From a virus, in IMG/VR virus record IMGVR_UViG_3300022937_000184, positions 1 to 20,587 of that record: a DNA stretch of 20,587 bases. One strand, 5' to 3'. Below, piece by piece: positions 7,383 to 13,482 of this stretch. Both the position numbers and the translations under genes were made by a program. Within the stretch, counting starts at the first letter, position 1; each line of letters begins with the position of its first letter. Below the pieces are notes generated by a model. It was not told the origin of the DNA, searched no databases, and saw only the letters and a list, made by a program, of their open reading frames with translations.

Positions 7383-7658
7383 ATGCCAAGTTCTGATGTT
7401 TCCAGTAAGCGAGTTACGGGAACGGGTTCTCTGGCTGTTGGCCCTGCGCGTGTAAGACAAGTACAAGTTCTTACTAGTGCTGGTGCTGGCAGGCTTACTA
7501 TTACTGATGGTAATGGTGGAGCAACCCTGCTGGATTTAGACTTTCTGGCTTCTGACTCCCACTCTGTCAATATTCCTGACAATGGGGTTCGGTTTGCTAC
7601 AGATGTCTACATAACTGCGCTTACCAATATAACTGCTATGACGGTGTTTTATAGCTAG
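7383..7658 (+). CDS. Small beta-rich protein of unknown function
   Basis: A 91-residue protein beginning M-P-S-S-D-V-S-S-K-R. The pattern of alternating hydrophobic residues (V-R-Q-V-Q-V-L, R-L-T-I-T-D, V-Y-I-T-A-L) indicates a compact beta sandwich. It has no cysteine, signal peptide or membrane span. It lies 11 bases after its neighbour and 9 before the next gene, so all three are likely on one transcript. It is probably a virion component because of its setting. I do not recognise the family with any certainty. Confidence 0.65.
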   Translation: MPSSDVSSKRVTGTGSLAVGPARVRQVQVLTSAGAGRLTITDGNGGATLLDLDFLASDSHSVNIPDNGVRFATDVYITALTNITAMTVFYS

Positions 7659-7667
7659 GAGATTCTT

Positions 7668-7961
7668 ATGCGTCGCTATTTTAAGGCTGGCGGTAAGGTC
7701 GACAAGAAAGCTATGTCTTGTAATAAGCCAAGGCGTACTCCCAGCCACCCAAAGAAGTCTCATGTAGTTAAGGCTTGCGAGGGTGGTAAGGAGAAAGTTA
7801 TACGTTTTGGCGAGCAAGGTGCCAGCACTGCCGGTAAACCCAAGAAAGGCGAATCTGCGCGGATGAAAGCCAAACGGAAGTCGTTTAAGGCTAGGCACGG
7901 GCGTAACATCAAGAAAGGCAAGATGAGCGCTGCGTATTGGGCTGACAAGGTGAAGTGGTAA
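7668..7961 (+). CDS. Basic protein of a recurrent marine phage family
   Basis: A 97-residue, strongly basic protein (roughly a third Lys plus Arg). It begins with an F-K-A-G-G-K-V segment, then C-N-K-P-R-R-T-P-S-H-P and V-K-A-C-E-G-G-K-E-K, and closes with the motif K-A-R-H-G-R-N-I-K-K-G-K-M followed by S-A-A-Y-W-A-D-K-V-K-W. I recognise that closing block from many cyanophage and other marine phage genomes, where the function is unknown. High charge suggests nucleic-acid binding, perhaps packaged in the head; this is inference. It starts a run of five small basic genes. The ATG follows TAGGAG. Confidence 0.75.
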   Translation: MRRYFKAGGKVDKKAMSCNKPRRTPSHPKKSHVVKACEGGKEKVIRFGEQGASTAGKPKKGESARMKAKRKSFKARHGRNIKKGKMSAAYWADKVKW

Positions 7962-7965
7962 CAAA

Positions 7966-8280
7966 ATGCCAAGCAAGTCAAAGAAACAACATGATTTGAT
8001 GGTAGCAGTTGCTAACAACCCGAAGTTTGCCAAGAAAGTAGGAATCCCACAGAGCGTGGGCAAAGACTACGAAAAGGCCGATGAAACTAAAAAATTCAAA
8101 AAAGGTGGCGAAATGTCAAATTGCGGTACTAAAAGAATGAAAAAAGGTGGTATGACTGGATACCACAAAATGCCTGATGGCTCCATGATGAAAGACTCTG
8201 AGCATAAAATGATGGGCGGCGGCAAGGTCCGTGGGGCTGGTAAGGCCATGAAGGGCGTACGTCCTTGTAAGATGAGGTAA
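7966..8280 (+). CDS. Small basic protein with K-K-G-G repeats and C-terminal RGAG tag
   Basis: A 104-residue protein. The first 40 residues (M-P-S-K-S-K-K-Q-H-D-L-M, then I-P-Q-S-V-G-K-D-Y) resemble the DUF3008-like opening seen in phages and bacteria. After that the sequence breaks into short K-K-G-G or M-G-G-G units (near residues 46, 59 and 84) and ends with V-R-G-A-G-K-A-M-K-G-V-R-P-C-K-M-R. The same ending occurs in the next gene with nearly the same DNA. The two-part build suggests a conserved N-terminal domain joined to a transferable tail. The function is unknown. Four bases separate it from the upstream gene. Confidence 0.7.
   Translation: MPSKSKKQHDLMVAVANNPKFAKKVGIPQSVGKDYEKADETKKFKKGGEMSNCGTKRMKKGGMTGYHKMPDGSMMKDSEHKMMGGGKVRGAGKAMKGVRPCKMR
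8227..8274 (+). repeat. 48-bp direct repeat, copy 1 (codes C-terminal tag)
   Basis: This stretch matches 8610-8657 at 47 of 48 positions; the only difference is a silent G/T in a Gly codon. It encodes the last 16 residues but one of this protein (V-R-G-A-G onward). The rest of the two genes is unrelated, so the copy is local and recent or actively kept the same. Confidence 0.9.
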
Positions 8281-8285
8281 AGACG

Positions 8286-8663
8286 ATGGCAACAGCGGCT
8301 GAAAAATTCGATGCGGCTTTCATAAATGCACGTAAGCGTGGGGCTAAAACTTTCACCCACAACGGAAAAAAATACAGCACTGAAACCGCAATGGAAGAGG
8401 CTAGAAAGCAACTAAAGCAAGGTGACTTCAATGAGAGACCGCGTTCAGGAAATCTTCCCGGCTATGCAAAGTTTGTAATGGATGCACAGGATGGGTCAAA
8501 GGGCTATACGCTTTCTAGGGGTGCAAATGCTAGAGCAAATGCGTACAAACAGCTTCGTGATGAAGGTAAAATTGATTCTTCAGGTCAAGCCTTAAAAAAA
8601 GGCGGTAGCGTCCGTGGTGCTGGTAAGGCCATGAAGGGCGTACGTCCTTGTAAGATGCGATGA
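8286..8663 (+). CDS. Small protein ending in the same RGAG tag
   Basis: A 125-residue protein. The N-terminal half has A-F-I-N-A-R-K-R-G followed by F-T-H-N-G-K-K-Y-S-T, a pattern I have met in other marine phage small proteins. The middle (about residues 50-95) is helical with repeated A-R-A-N-A. The end is K-K-G-G-S-V-R-G-A-G-K-A-M-K-G, identical in its last 17 residues to the end of the upstream protein. The stop overlaps the next start (ATGA). The function is unknown. The N-terminus is unrelated to that of its neighbour, so only the tail is shared. Confidence 0.7.
   Translation: MATAAEKFDAAFINARKRGAKTFTHNGKKYSTETAMEEARKQLKQGDFNERPRSGNLPGYAKFVMDAQDGSKGYTLSRGANARANAYKQLRDEGKIDSSGQALKKGGSVRGAGKAMKGVRPCKMR
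8610..8657 (+). repeat. 48-bp direct repeat, copy 2 (codes C-terminal tag)
   Basis: Partner of 8227-8274, 383 bp downstream and in the same reading frame relative to its gene. The sequences before the two copies both contain A-rich K-K-G-G coding DNA, then diverge completely. Confidence 0.9.
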
Positions 8664-8824
8664 GAAGCTATTACAAAAAAGGCTGTGGCTGTGGCATGAA
8701 GGAAGGCGGTACGGTAAAGGATGCGTGTTATCGCAAGGTAAAATCTCAGTATAAGGTTTTCCCGTCTGCCTATGCCTCCGGGGCTATAGCCAAATGCAGG
8801 AAGAAGGCTAGTGGCGGTTCGTAA
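8660..8824 (+). CDS. Small Cys-rich basic protein of a recurrent phage family
   Basis: A 54-residue frame with ATG at 8660 overlapping the previous stop, ending TAA at 8822-8824. It carries K-K-G-C-G-C-G-M-K-E-G-G-T-V, a K-x-G-G unit like those of its neighbours, and then R-K-V-K-S-Q-Y-K-V-F-P-S-A-Y-A-S-G-A-I-A-K-C. The second segment, with K-V-F/W-P-S-A-Y-A-S-G and a closing Cys, is a motif I know from many T4-like cyanophages and other marine phages, where it has no assigned function. Four cysteines could bind metal. That conserved motif, together with the overlap, supports a real gene despite its size. Confidence 0.75.
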   Translation: MRSYYKKGCGCGMKEGGTVKDACYRKVKSQYKVFPSAYASGAIAKCRKKASGGS

Positions 8825-9086
8825 GACTAAAAAGGGCGCAGCCCTTAAAAGGTGGTTTAAAGAGGACTGGAAGGACGTTCGTACAGGAAAGGCGTGCGGA
8901 CGCCAAGAGGGCGAAAAACGCGGTACGCCGTACTGTAGGCCCACTAAGAGGGTGTCTAGTAAGACCCCTAAAACCGCCTCTGAAATGACTTCAACGGAGA
9001 AGAAGTCGAGGATTAGCCAAAAGAAACGGCTAGGCCAGCCCGCAGGTGCGCCCCGTAGGGTGTCCCCGCTAAAGAGGAAAAAGTAA
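8811..9086 (+). CDS. Basic protein with W-F-K-E-x-W motif (DUF5872-like)
   Basis: A 91-residue protein starting with GTG at 8811 inside the end of the previous gene (14-base overlap). The N-terminal half contains L-K-R-W-F-K-E-D-W-K-D-V-R-T-G-K-A-C-G and then C-R-P-T-K-R-V-S-S-K-T-P-K-T, a signature I associate with a phage family of unknown function, tentatively DUF5872. The C-terminal 35 residues are almost all Lys, Arg, Ser and Pro. About one third of residues are basic. It ends the run of five small basic proteins and touches the adaptor gene with no gap. Nucleic-acid binding is plausible but not shown. Confidence 0.75.
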   Translation: MAVRKTKKGAALKRWFKEDWKDVRTGKACGRQEGEKRGTPYCRPTKRVSSKTPKTASEMTSTEKKSRISQKKRLGQPAGAPRRVSPLKRKK

Positions 9087-9776
9087 ATGGCTACATCAGG
9101 CACTACGACATTTAACCCAGACTTCACCGAGATTGCGGAAGAAGCGTGGGAACGTGCCGGTAGGGAAATGCGTTCAGGCTATGACCTGCGCACCGCCCGT
9201 AGGTCTATGAATTTGCTCACAATTGAGTGGCAAAATCGCGGCATAAACATGTGGACTATAGACGAGGGCAGCGTAGCCCTGACTTCAGGCACAGCCACTT
9301 ATAACCTACCAGCCGATACCATTGATTTAATGGAGCAAGTTATACGGACGGGTGCTGGTAGTGTAAGTACGCAGTCAGACCTAAACATATCGCGTATTAG
9401 TGTTTCTACGTACTCGTCTATACCGAACAAGATTTCGCAGGGCAGACCGATACAGGTTTATGTTGATAGGGGCAGAGACAATCCCTCAATAACCGTATGG
9501 CCTGTGCCGGATAGCAACGACTATACGCTTGTGTATTGGCGTATGCGTAGGATTCAGGACGCTGGGGCTGGTGCAGAAACAGCCGATATGAACTTCAGGT
9601 TCTTGCCGTGTTTGATGGCTGGTTTGGCCTACTATATTGCCATGAAAGAGCCAGATTTGATGCCCCGAGTACCGATGTTGCAGGCCGAGTACGAGAAACA
9701 GTTTGATCTGGCGGCTGGCGAAGACAGGGAGAAAGCCTCTGTTAAGTTCGTCCCGCGTATGTTTAGGGCTGTCTAA
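9087..9776 (+). CDS. Head-tail adaptor (P22 gp4 / T7 gp11-like)
   Basis: A 229-residue protein of the adaptor type that attaches below the portal and closes the head after DNA packaging. Residues 10-55 form helices with W-E-R-A-G-R-E-M-R-S-G-Y and S-M-N-L-L-T-I-E-W-Q-N-R-G, a block I recognise from P22 gp4-like and related podovirus adaptors. A beta-rich middle follows (residues 60-160), including Y-N-L-P-A-D-T-I-D-L and I-T-V-W-P-V-P-D. The protein ends in long helices containing Y-Y-I-A-M-K-E-P. Its ATG follows the upstream stop directly, and its own stop overlaps the next ATG. The adaptor class is confident; which known family is closest is not. Confidence 0.78.
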   Translation: MATSGTTTFNPDFTEIAEEAWERAGREMRSGYDLRTARRSMNLLTIEWQNRGINMWTIDEGSVALTSGTATYNLPADTIDLMEQVIRTGAGSVSTQSDLNISRISVSTYSSIPNKISQGRPIQVYVDRGRDNPSITVWPVPDSNDYTLVYWRMRRIQDAGAGAETADMNFRFLPCLMAGLAYYIAMKEPDLMPRVPMLQAEYEKQFDLAAGEDREKASVKFVPRMFRAV

Positions 9777-10123
9777 TGGCGCGTTATTCTGCTGCGGTTA
9801 ATGCGATTGCTATATGCGACGTTTGTGGTTTTCAGTACCGTCTACGTCAGCTAAAGAATTTAGTAGTAAAAGGTCAAGTCACGAATATAAAGGCTTGCCC
9901 GGAATGCTGGAACCCAGACCAGCCACAGTTACATCTAGGGGAATTTGTTATTGAAGACCCACAGGCTGTTCGCGACCCAAGGCCAGATTCCGCTGAGTTA
10001 GTAGCAAGTAGAGATATTCAATGGGGTTGGAACCCTGTAGGATTCAACAATAATGACGGACTTACTCCAGATAATTTAGAAGGAACCGGGGCCGTAGGAA
10101 CTGTAACAGTAACAACAAGTTAG
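9776..10123 (+). CDS. Zinc-ribbon protein in the neck gene cluster
   Basis: A 115-residue protein with C14-x2-C17-G and C41-P-E-C44-W, a clear zinc-ribbon pair. After it comes D-P-Q-A-V-R-D-P-R-P-D-S, a stretch I recall in many uncultured marine phages. The C-terminal third is Gly/Asn/Thr-rich and probably flexible. It starts on the TAATG overlap with the adaptor gene, so the two are likely coupled. Proteins like this are consistently found next to the adaptor, which suggests a virion or assembly role, but none is established. Confidence 0.75.
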   Translation: MARYSAAVNAIAICDVCGFQYRLRQLKNLVVKGQVTNIKACPECWNPDQPQLHLGEFVIEDPQAVRDPRPDSAELVASRDIQWGWNPVGFNNNDGLTPDNLEGTGAVGTVTVTTS

Positions 10124-10133
10124 GAGTTACGAG

Positions 10134-10298
10134 ATGAAACAGAAACAACCAAAAGTAGCCAAAATGGCGAACCAACCTAAGATTTATAAGGTTGCTGATT
10201 GCTGTAACCAGCCGATTGATATGAAGACCAGCGGCGTAAAAACCCGTGGTAATGGCGCGGCTACCAAAGGCACAATGGCCCGTGGCCCGATGGCTTAA
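10134..10298 (+). CDS. Small basic peptide with C-terminal RGxGxAxKG motif
   Basis: A 54-residue frame from ATG 10134 to TAA 10296-10298, behind GGAG at 10122-10125. The first half is basic and contains two adjacent cysteines at 23-24. The second half reads T-R-G-N-G-A-A-T-K-G-T-M-A-R-G-P-M-A, a motif I recall at the end of short proteins in marine phages. It aligns with the tags at the ends of the proteins at 7966 and 8286 (R-G-x-G-x-A-x-K-G). The gene fits exactly between the zinc-ribbon gene and the second adaptor. The function is unknown. Confidence 0.7.
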   Translation: MKQKQPKVAKMANQPKIYKVADCCNQPIDMKTSGVKTRGNGAATKGTMARGPMA

Positions 10299-10310
10299 GA
10301 GGTAATTCTG

Positions 10311-10940
10311 GTGAACTACACCGAATTAAAGACAAATATCCAAGACATCTGTGAAAACACGTTTACGGATGCCCAGCTTGCTATGTTCACAGAACAGGCA
10401 GAGCAGAAAATATATAACAGCGTACAGATACCTGAACTGCGCCGGAATCAGACTGGTAACGTAACTTCGGGGAATAAGTACCTGATATACCCGACGGATA
10501 TGCTGTATGTGTTCTCTTTGGCTCTAACAGACGGTGATGGCAACTTCCAGTATTTGCTCGATAAGGATGTCAACTTTATTCGTGAAGCCTATCCAAACCC
10601 CAGTACCACGGGGGTTCCCAAGCATTATGGGTTCTTTGACGATACTGCGTTTATTTTAGGGCCGACACCGGACAGCAATTACGTAGTAGAGCTTCATTAT
10701 GGCTATTACCCTGAATCCATTGTTACTGCCGGTACGACGTGGCTTGGGGATGAGTTTGACTCCGCCCTACTAAATGGTGCGCTTATTGAGGCTATTAGGT
10801 TCCTTAAAGGTGAGCCTGATATGGTTGCTTTGTATGAGAAAATGTACACGCAATCCGTTGTTCTACTTAAAAATCTTGGCGATGGTAAAATGCGTCAAGA
10901 TGCGTATCGATCTGGTCAAGTTAGGAAAGAGGTAGCTTAA
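10311..10940 (+). CDS. Second adaptor / tail-tubular-like protein
   Basis: A 209-residue protein starting with GTG at 10311, placed three bases after the ribosome block GAGGTAATT. It opens with a helical segment that includes F-T-D-A-Q-L-A-M-F-T-E-Q-A-E-Q-K-I-Y, then has a beta region (K-Y-L-I-Y-P-T-D-M-L-Y) and a signature D-K-D-V-N-F-I-R-E-A-Y-P followed by F-I-L-G-P-T-P-D and H-Y-G-Y-Y-P-E-S-I. The C-terminal third is helical. I recognise this pattern from marine podoviruses, where it is usually labelled an adaptor or likened to T7 tail tubular protein gp11. It probably sits between the portal and the tail nozzle. Its presence as well as the adaptor at 9087 suggests a two-ring neck. Confidence 0.75.
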   Translation: MNYTELKTNIQDICENTFTDAQLAMFTEQAEQKIYNSVQIPELRRNQTGNVTSGNKYLIYPTDMLYVFSLALTDGDGNFQYLLDKDVNFIREAYPNPSTTGVPKHYGFFDDTAFILGPTPDSNYVVELHYGYYPESIVTAGTTWLGDEFDSALLNGALIEAIRFLKGEPDMVALYEKMYTQSVVLLKNLGDGKMRQDAYRSGQVRKEVA

Positions 10941-11233
10941 TGCTGGGCACAGAGGCAAAGAACGATATTGGGTTTGACGTAAAGGTAGTTACTACGCAGA
11001 ACCGTGGGCACACGCCAGAGGAGCTTGCTGAGAGGGCATTGGAAAAGATGCTGTCTATTAGCGATACCGCTGATCCAGCGATTAAAGCCCAAGCATACGC
11101 ATATAGGGATCGGATTAAGTATTTACTGGTCTTCTATATGCAAGAGGCGATTCGCTCAGATAGGACGACTATTTGCGCCGAGTTAGCGCAACAGGGCCAT
11201 GCTGACTTGGCTCGAATTATCAGTAAATTATGA
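10940..11233 (+). CDS. Small helical neck-region protein
   Basis: A 97-residue protein starting at the TAATG overlap with the upstream adaptor gene. It has an N-terminal strand (D-V-K-V-V-T-T) and then G-H-T-P-E-E-L-A-E-R-A-L-E-K followed by two helices with R-S-D-R-T-T. I recall the combination G-H-T-P-E-E and R-S-D-R-T-T from uncultured marine phage genomes, always in this position. Its function is not known. Tight coupling to the adaptor suggests a part in neck assembly. It has no signal or membrane segment. Confidence 0.7.
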   Translation: MLGTEAKNDIGFDVKVVTTQNRGHTPEELAERALEKMLSISDTADPAIKAQAYAYRDRIKYLLVFYMQEAIRSDRTTICAELAQQGHADLARIISKL

Positions 11234-11243
11234 GGTAATTATC

Positions 11244-11690
11244 ATGGCGATTACACAAGCAATGTGTACGTCTTTTAAGGTTGAACTACTTAACGGCGTT
11301 CATGCCTTTGGGACTACTGTAGCCCGTGGAAGCACCACTGCGGACACAATGAAAATAGCGCTGTTCACTAGCTCTGCAACATTGGACGCAACTACTACGG
11401 CTTACAGCACTTCAAATGAAGCGTCTGGAACTGGATATAGCGCTGGTGGTAATACACTTACTACTGTAGCTCCTACAAGCTCAGGCACCACAGCGTTTAC
11501 TGACTTTGCCGATACTACTTGGTCCACATCTACCATTACTGCTAGGGGCGCGTTGATCTACAACAGCACCCAGTCTGACAAAGCTGTGGCGGTTCTGGAC
11601 TTTGGTTCCGATAAATCATCCTCTGCGGGCGACTTTAGTATTATATTCCCGACGGCGGACGCTAGTAACGCGATTATACGGATAGCCTAA
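11244..11690 (+). CDS. Tail-surface protein of unknown role
   Basis: A 148-residue protein from ATG 11244, again three bases after GAGGTAATT; a TTG 45 bases upstream is in frame but lacks this site. It opens M-A-I-T-Q-A-M-C-T-S-F-K-V-E-L-L and contains D-T-M-K-I-A-L-F-T-S-S-A-T-L and later F-A-D-T-T-W and T-A-R-G-A-L-I-Y-N. This arrangement is widely seen in phages of several groups and annotated only as a phage protein. It is Thr/Ser/Ala-rich and beta-rich, consistent with a virion surface subunit. It is the first gene of the tail-surface region. Confidence 0.72.
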   Translation: MAITQAMCTSFKVELLNGVHAFGTTVARGSTTADTMKIALFTSSATLDATTTAYSTSNEASGTGYSAGGNTLTTVAPTSSGTTAFTDFADTTWSTSTITARGALIYNSTQSDKAVAVLDFGSDKSSSAGDFSIIFPTADASNAIIRIA

Positions 11691-11691
11691 T

Positions 11692-12192
11692 ATGGCTGAC
11701 GTAAGAGTCGTATTTGAGGGCTGGGGTCGAGGCCCATGGGGTTTTGGCCCGTGGGGTGAGGGTAGCTACGCCTTTGAACTCACTACGTCTCTTGGTGAAG
11801 AAACTGTATCTGGTGATGCTAACGTCAGTGTTACGGGCGTTCAAGGCATTACAGGACTAGGCATACCGGCTGTAACGGGTGACGCAAATGTCTACCCAAC
11901 TGGTGTTACAGGGACTATCGCGCTTGGTTCTATTTCTGTAATAACAATAAACTACGTCAACGTCACAGGCGTTGCGGGCACTACTGAAATAGGTGTAGTT
12001 TCCGTAGTAGGTAAGGCTAATGTATACCCGACAGGCGTACAGGCAACTGGGCAGGTTGGGACATTATTGGTCTGGAGTGAGATAATTCCAAACCAAACAG
12101 CGAATTGGGCGGAAATAGACCCTAACCAGACATCAAACTGGACAGAGATAAACCCCAGTCAGGCAGCAAATTGGGTGGATATTGCGGCATGA
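11692..12192 (+). CDS. Repeat-rich virion protein with Trp 11-mers
   Basis: A 166-residue protein made of repeats. The start is Gly/Trp-rich (W-G-R-G-P-W-G-F-G-P-W-G). Residues 35-125 consist of three imperfect units of about 23 residues around A-N-V-Y-P-T-G-V and N-V-T-G-V-A-G-T. The last 40 residues are three exact-length 11-residue units of the form W-x-E-I-x-P-N-Q-T-x-N (12073, 12106, 12139) and a partial fourth. I recall W-rich repeats of this style in marine phage tail regions. A fibre or adhesin part is likely, but this is inference. The stop overlaps the next start. Confidence 0.7.
   Translation: MADVRVVFEGWGRGPWGFGPWGEGSYAFELTTSLGEETVSGDANVSVTGVQGITGLGIPAVTGDANVYPTGVTGTIALGSISVITINYVNVTGVAGTTEIGVVSVVGKANVYPTGVQATGQVGTLLVWSEIIPNQTANWAEIDPNQTSNWTEINPSQAANWVDIAA
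12073..12171 (+). repeat. Three tandem 33-bp units coding Trp 11-mers
   Basis: Units 12073-12105, 12106-12138 and 12139-12171 each encode W-x-E-I-x-P-x-Q-x-x-N with no length change. The DNA differs at several positions between units, so the repeat is kept at protein level and is not a fresh slippage product. Confidence 0.8.
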
Positions 12193-12401
12193 AGACGACA
12201 GCACAAGCAGTTAATTTAGACAGTGGCATAGACCCCAAGCACGAAATTGAGATTTTGTGCGCAAACTGCGGCTTTGATCTGGACGAATCTGAGTTATCAG
12301 CGGATACTTGCTCTGATTGCGGGGAAGCACTTAACTTACGGAAAAACTTAAAGATATACGCCACCAGCGTCCCTGCGGCACAAGGCCAGACAATGGGTTG
12401 A
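12189..12401 (+). CDS. Small zinc-ribbon protein
   Basis: A 70-residue protein from ATG 12189, overlapping the previous stop as ATGA. It has C24-A-N-C27-G-F and C41-S-D-C44-G, a textbook zinc ribbon, in an acidic context with L-D-E-S-E-L between the pairs. The C-terminal 25 residues include a short strand and then a polar tail. It is the second zinc ribbon in this structural cluster, the first being at 9776. The function is unknown. Its place between a repeat-rich surface protein and a fibre gene suggests a tail-associated role. Confidence 0.72.
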   Translation: MKTTAQAVNLDSGIDPKHEIEILCANCGFDLDESELSADTCSDCGEALNLRKNLKIYATSVPAAQGQTMG

Positions 12402-12411
12402 GGTAAAAATA

Positions 12412-13482
12412 ATGGCTACTTACACTAACAACTTACGCCTAAAAGAAATCACCACGGGTGACGAAGACGGTACTTGGGGCACTAGCACTAACAACAACCT
12501 CGATCTTATTGCCGAGTCTCTAGGATATTCTACCCAAGACTGTTTCAGCAGTGACGGAGATGCCACTACAACAGTAGCAGACGGCAATACTGACCCTGCC
12601 CGCGCGTTGTATTTTAAAGTTACCTCTAGCGCAACCCTTACAGCTACTCGAACACTCACAATAGCCCCTAATACAATATCTAGGGTTATGTTCATCGAGA
12701 ACGCTACTACTGGCTCTCAAAGCATAGCAATCAGTCAGGGTTCCGGGGCCAATGTAACGGTAGCAAATGGTAGTTCAAAACTTGTTTATTTAGACGGTGT
12801 TGGTGCAACTGCGGCTGTAATAGATATAAGCACGAGGCTTTCGTTAGCGTCAACTTCAGGGTCTTTTGCAAATCTTACCGTTACTAGCACAGGTAATTTT
12901 AGTGGTGCAACAATCTCTAATTTGGGGACAGTTACTACCGCAGATATAAACGGCGGTACAGTTGATGGTGTGACTATCGGCGGGGCTTCTGCCGGTGCGG
13001 GGACTTTCACTAGCCTAAACGCCACCAATGGTGGTTCTCTTACAGGCACTTGGAGTAATCTGGGTACTGTTACTACTGTGGACATTAACGGCGGCACTAT
13101 AGATGGCGTGACCATTGGTGGGGCTTCTGCCGGTGCGGGAACCTTTACTACGCTTGCAGACCAAGACGGCAGTGTACGGACAATACCGTCTGTGGGTACT
13201 AAAACATCTAGTTATACATTGGCTACCAGTGATGTAGGCCAGTATGTGCAAGTAGGTACAGGCGGCTCAATTACGATACCTGACGCTACTTTCAGTGAAG
13301 GCGATGTTGTCAATATTTTTAACAACACAACAGGTGACATAACTATTACTTGTTCTATTACCACTGCGTATAAAACAGGAACAGACGCAGACGTTGCAAG
13401 CGTCGCACTAGTCACGCGCGGTTTGTGTAGCATTTTCTTTATATCAAGCACAGTTTGCGTCATTGCAGGAGCCGTTCGCTAA
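12412..13482 (+). CDS. Tail fibre-type protein with duplicated 33-residue unit
   Basis: A 356-residue, Thr/Ser/Gly-rich, beta-rich protein. Residues 1-140 form a domain shared with the gene at 14914 (opening M-A-T-Y, then T-G-D-E-x-G-x-W-G and L-x-L-I-A-E-S-L). I recall this domain at the start of phage fibres, so it is probably the part that joins the tail. Residues 170-202 and 216-248 are a 33-residue repeat, N-L-G-T-V-T-T-x-D-I-N-G-G-T onward, typical of fibre shafts. The last 90 residues resemble the tip domain of other fibres (Y-V-Q-V-G-T-G-G-S-I-T-I-P). The exact receptor role is inferred. Confidence 0.75.
   Translation: MATYTNNLRLKEITTGDEDGTWGTSTNNNLDLIAESLGYSTQDCFSSDGDATTTVADGNTDPARALYFKVTSSATLTATRTLTIAPNTISRVMFIENATTGSQSIAISQGSGANVTVANGSSKLVYLDGVGATAAVIDISTRLSLASTSGSFANLTVTSTGNFSGATISNLGTVTTADINGGTVDGVTIGGASAGAGTFTSLNATNGGSLTGTWSNLGTVTTVDINGGTIDGVTIGGASAGAGTFTTLADQDGSVRTIPSVGTKTSSYTLATSDVGQYVQVGTGGSITIPDATFSEGDVVNIFNNTTGDITITCSITTAYKTGTDADVASVALVTRGLCSIFFISSTVCVIAGAVR
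12919..13155 (+). repeat. Two 99-bp repeat units in the fibre gene
   Basis: Units 12919-13017 and 13057-13155 each encode 33 residues ending in G-A-S-A-G-A-G-T-F-T-x-L, separated by 13 unrelated residues. Twenty-nine or thirty of the 33 residues agree, while the codons differ in places. This pattern is common in trimeric fibre shafts. Confidence 0.85.

Noticed and set aside
7536-8063. Minus-strand frame of 175 codons
   Set aside because: It runs opposite two coupled + strand genes and shows no recognisable domain or ribosome site.
8585-9127. Long open frame on the minus strand opposite the small basic genes
   Set aside because: Its sequence has no family features, it overlaps several conserved + strand genes, and its ending is just the antisense of the 48-bp repeat.
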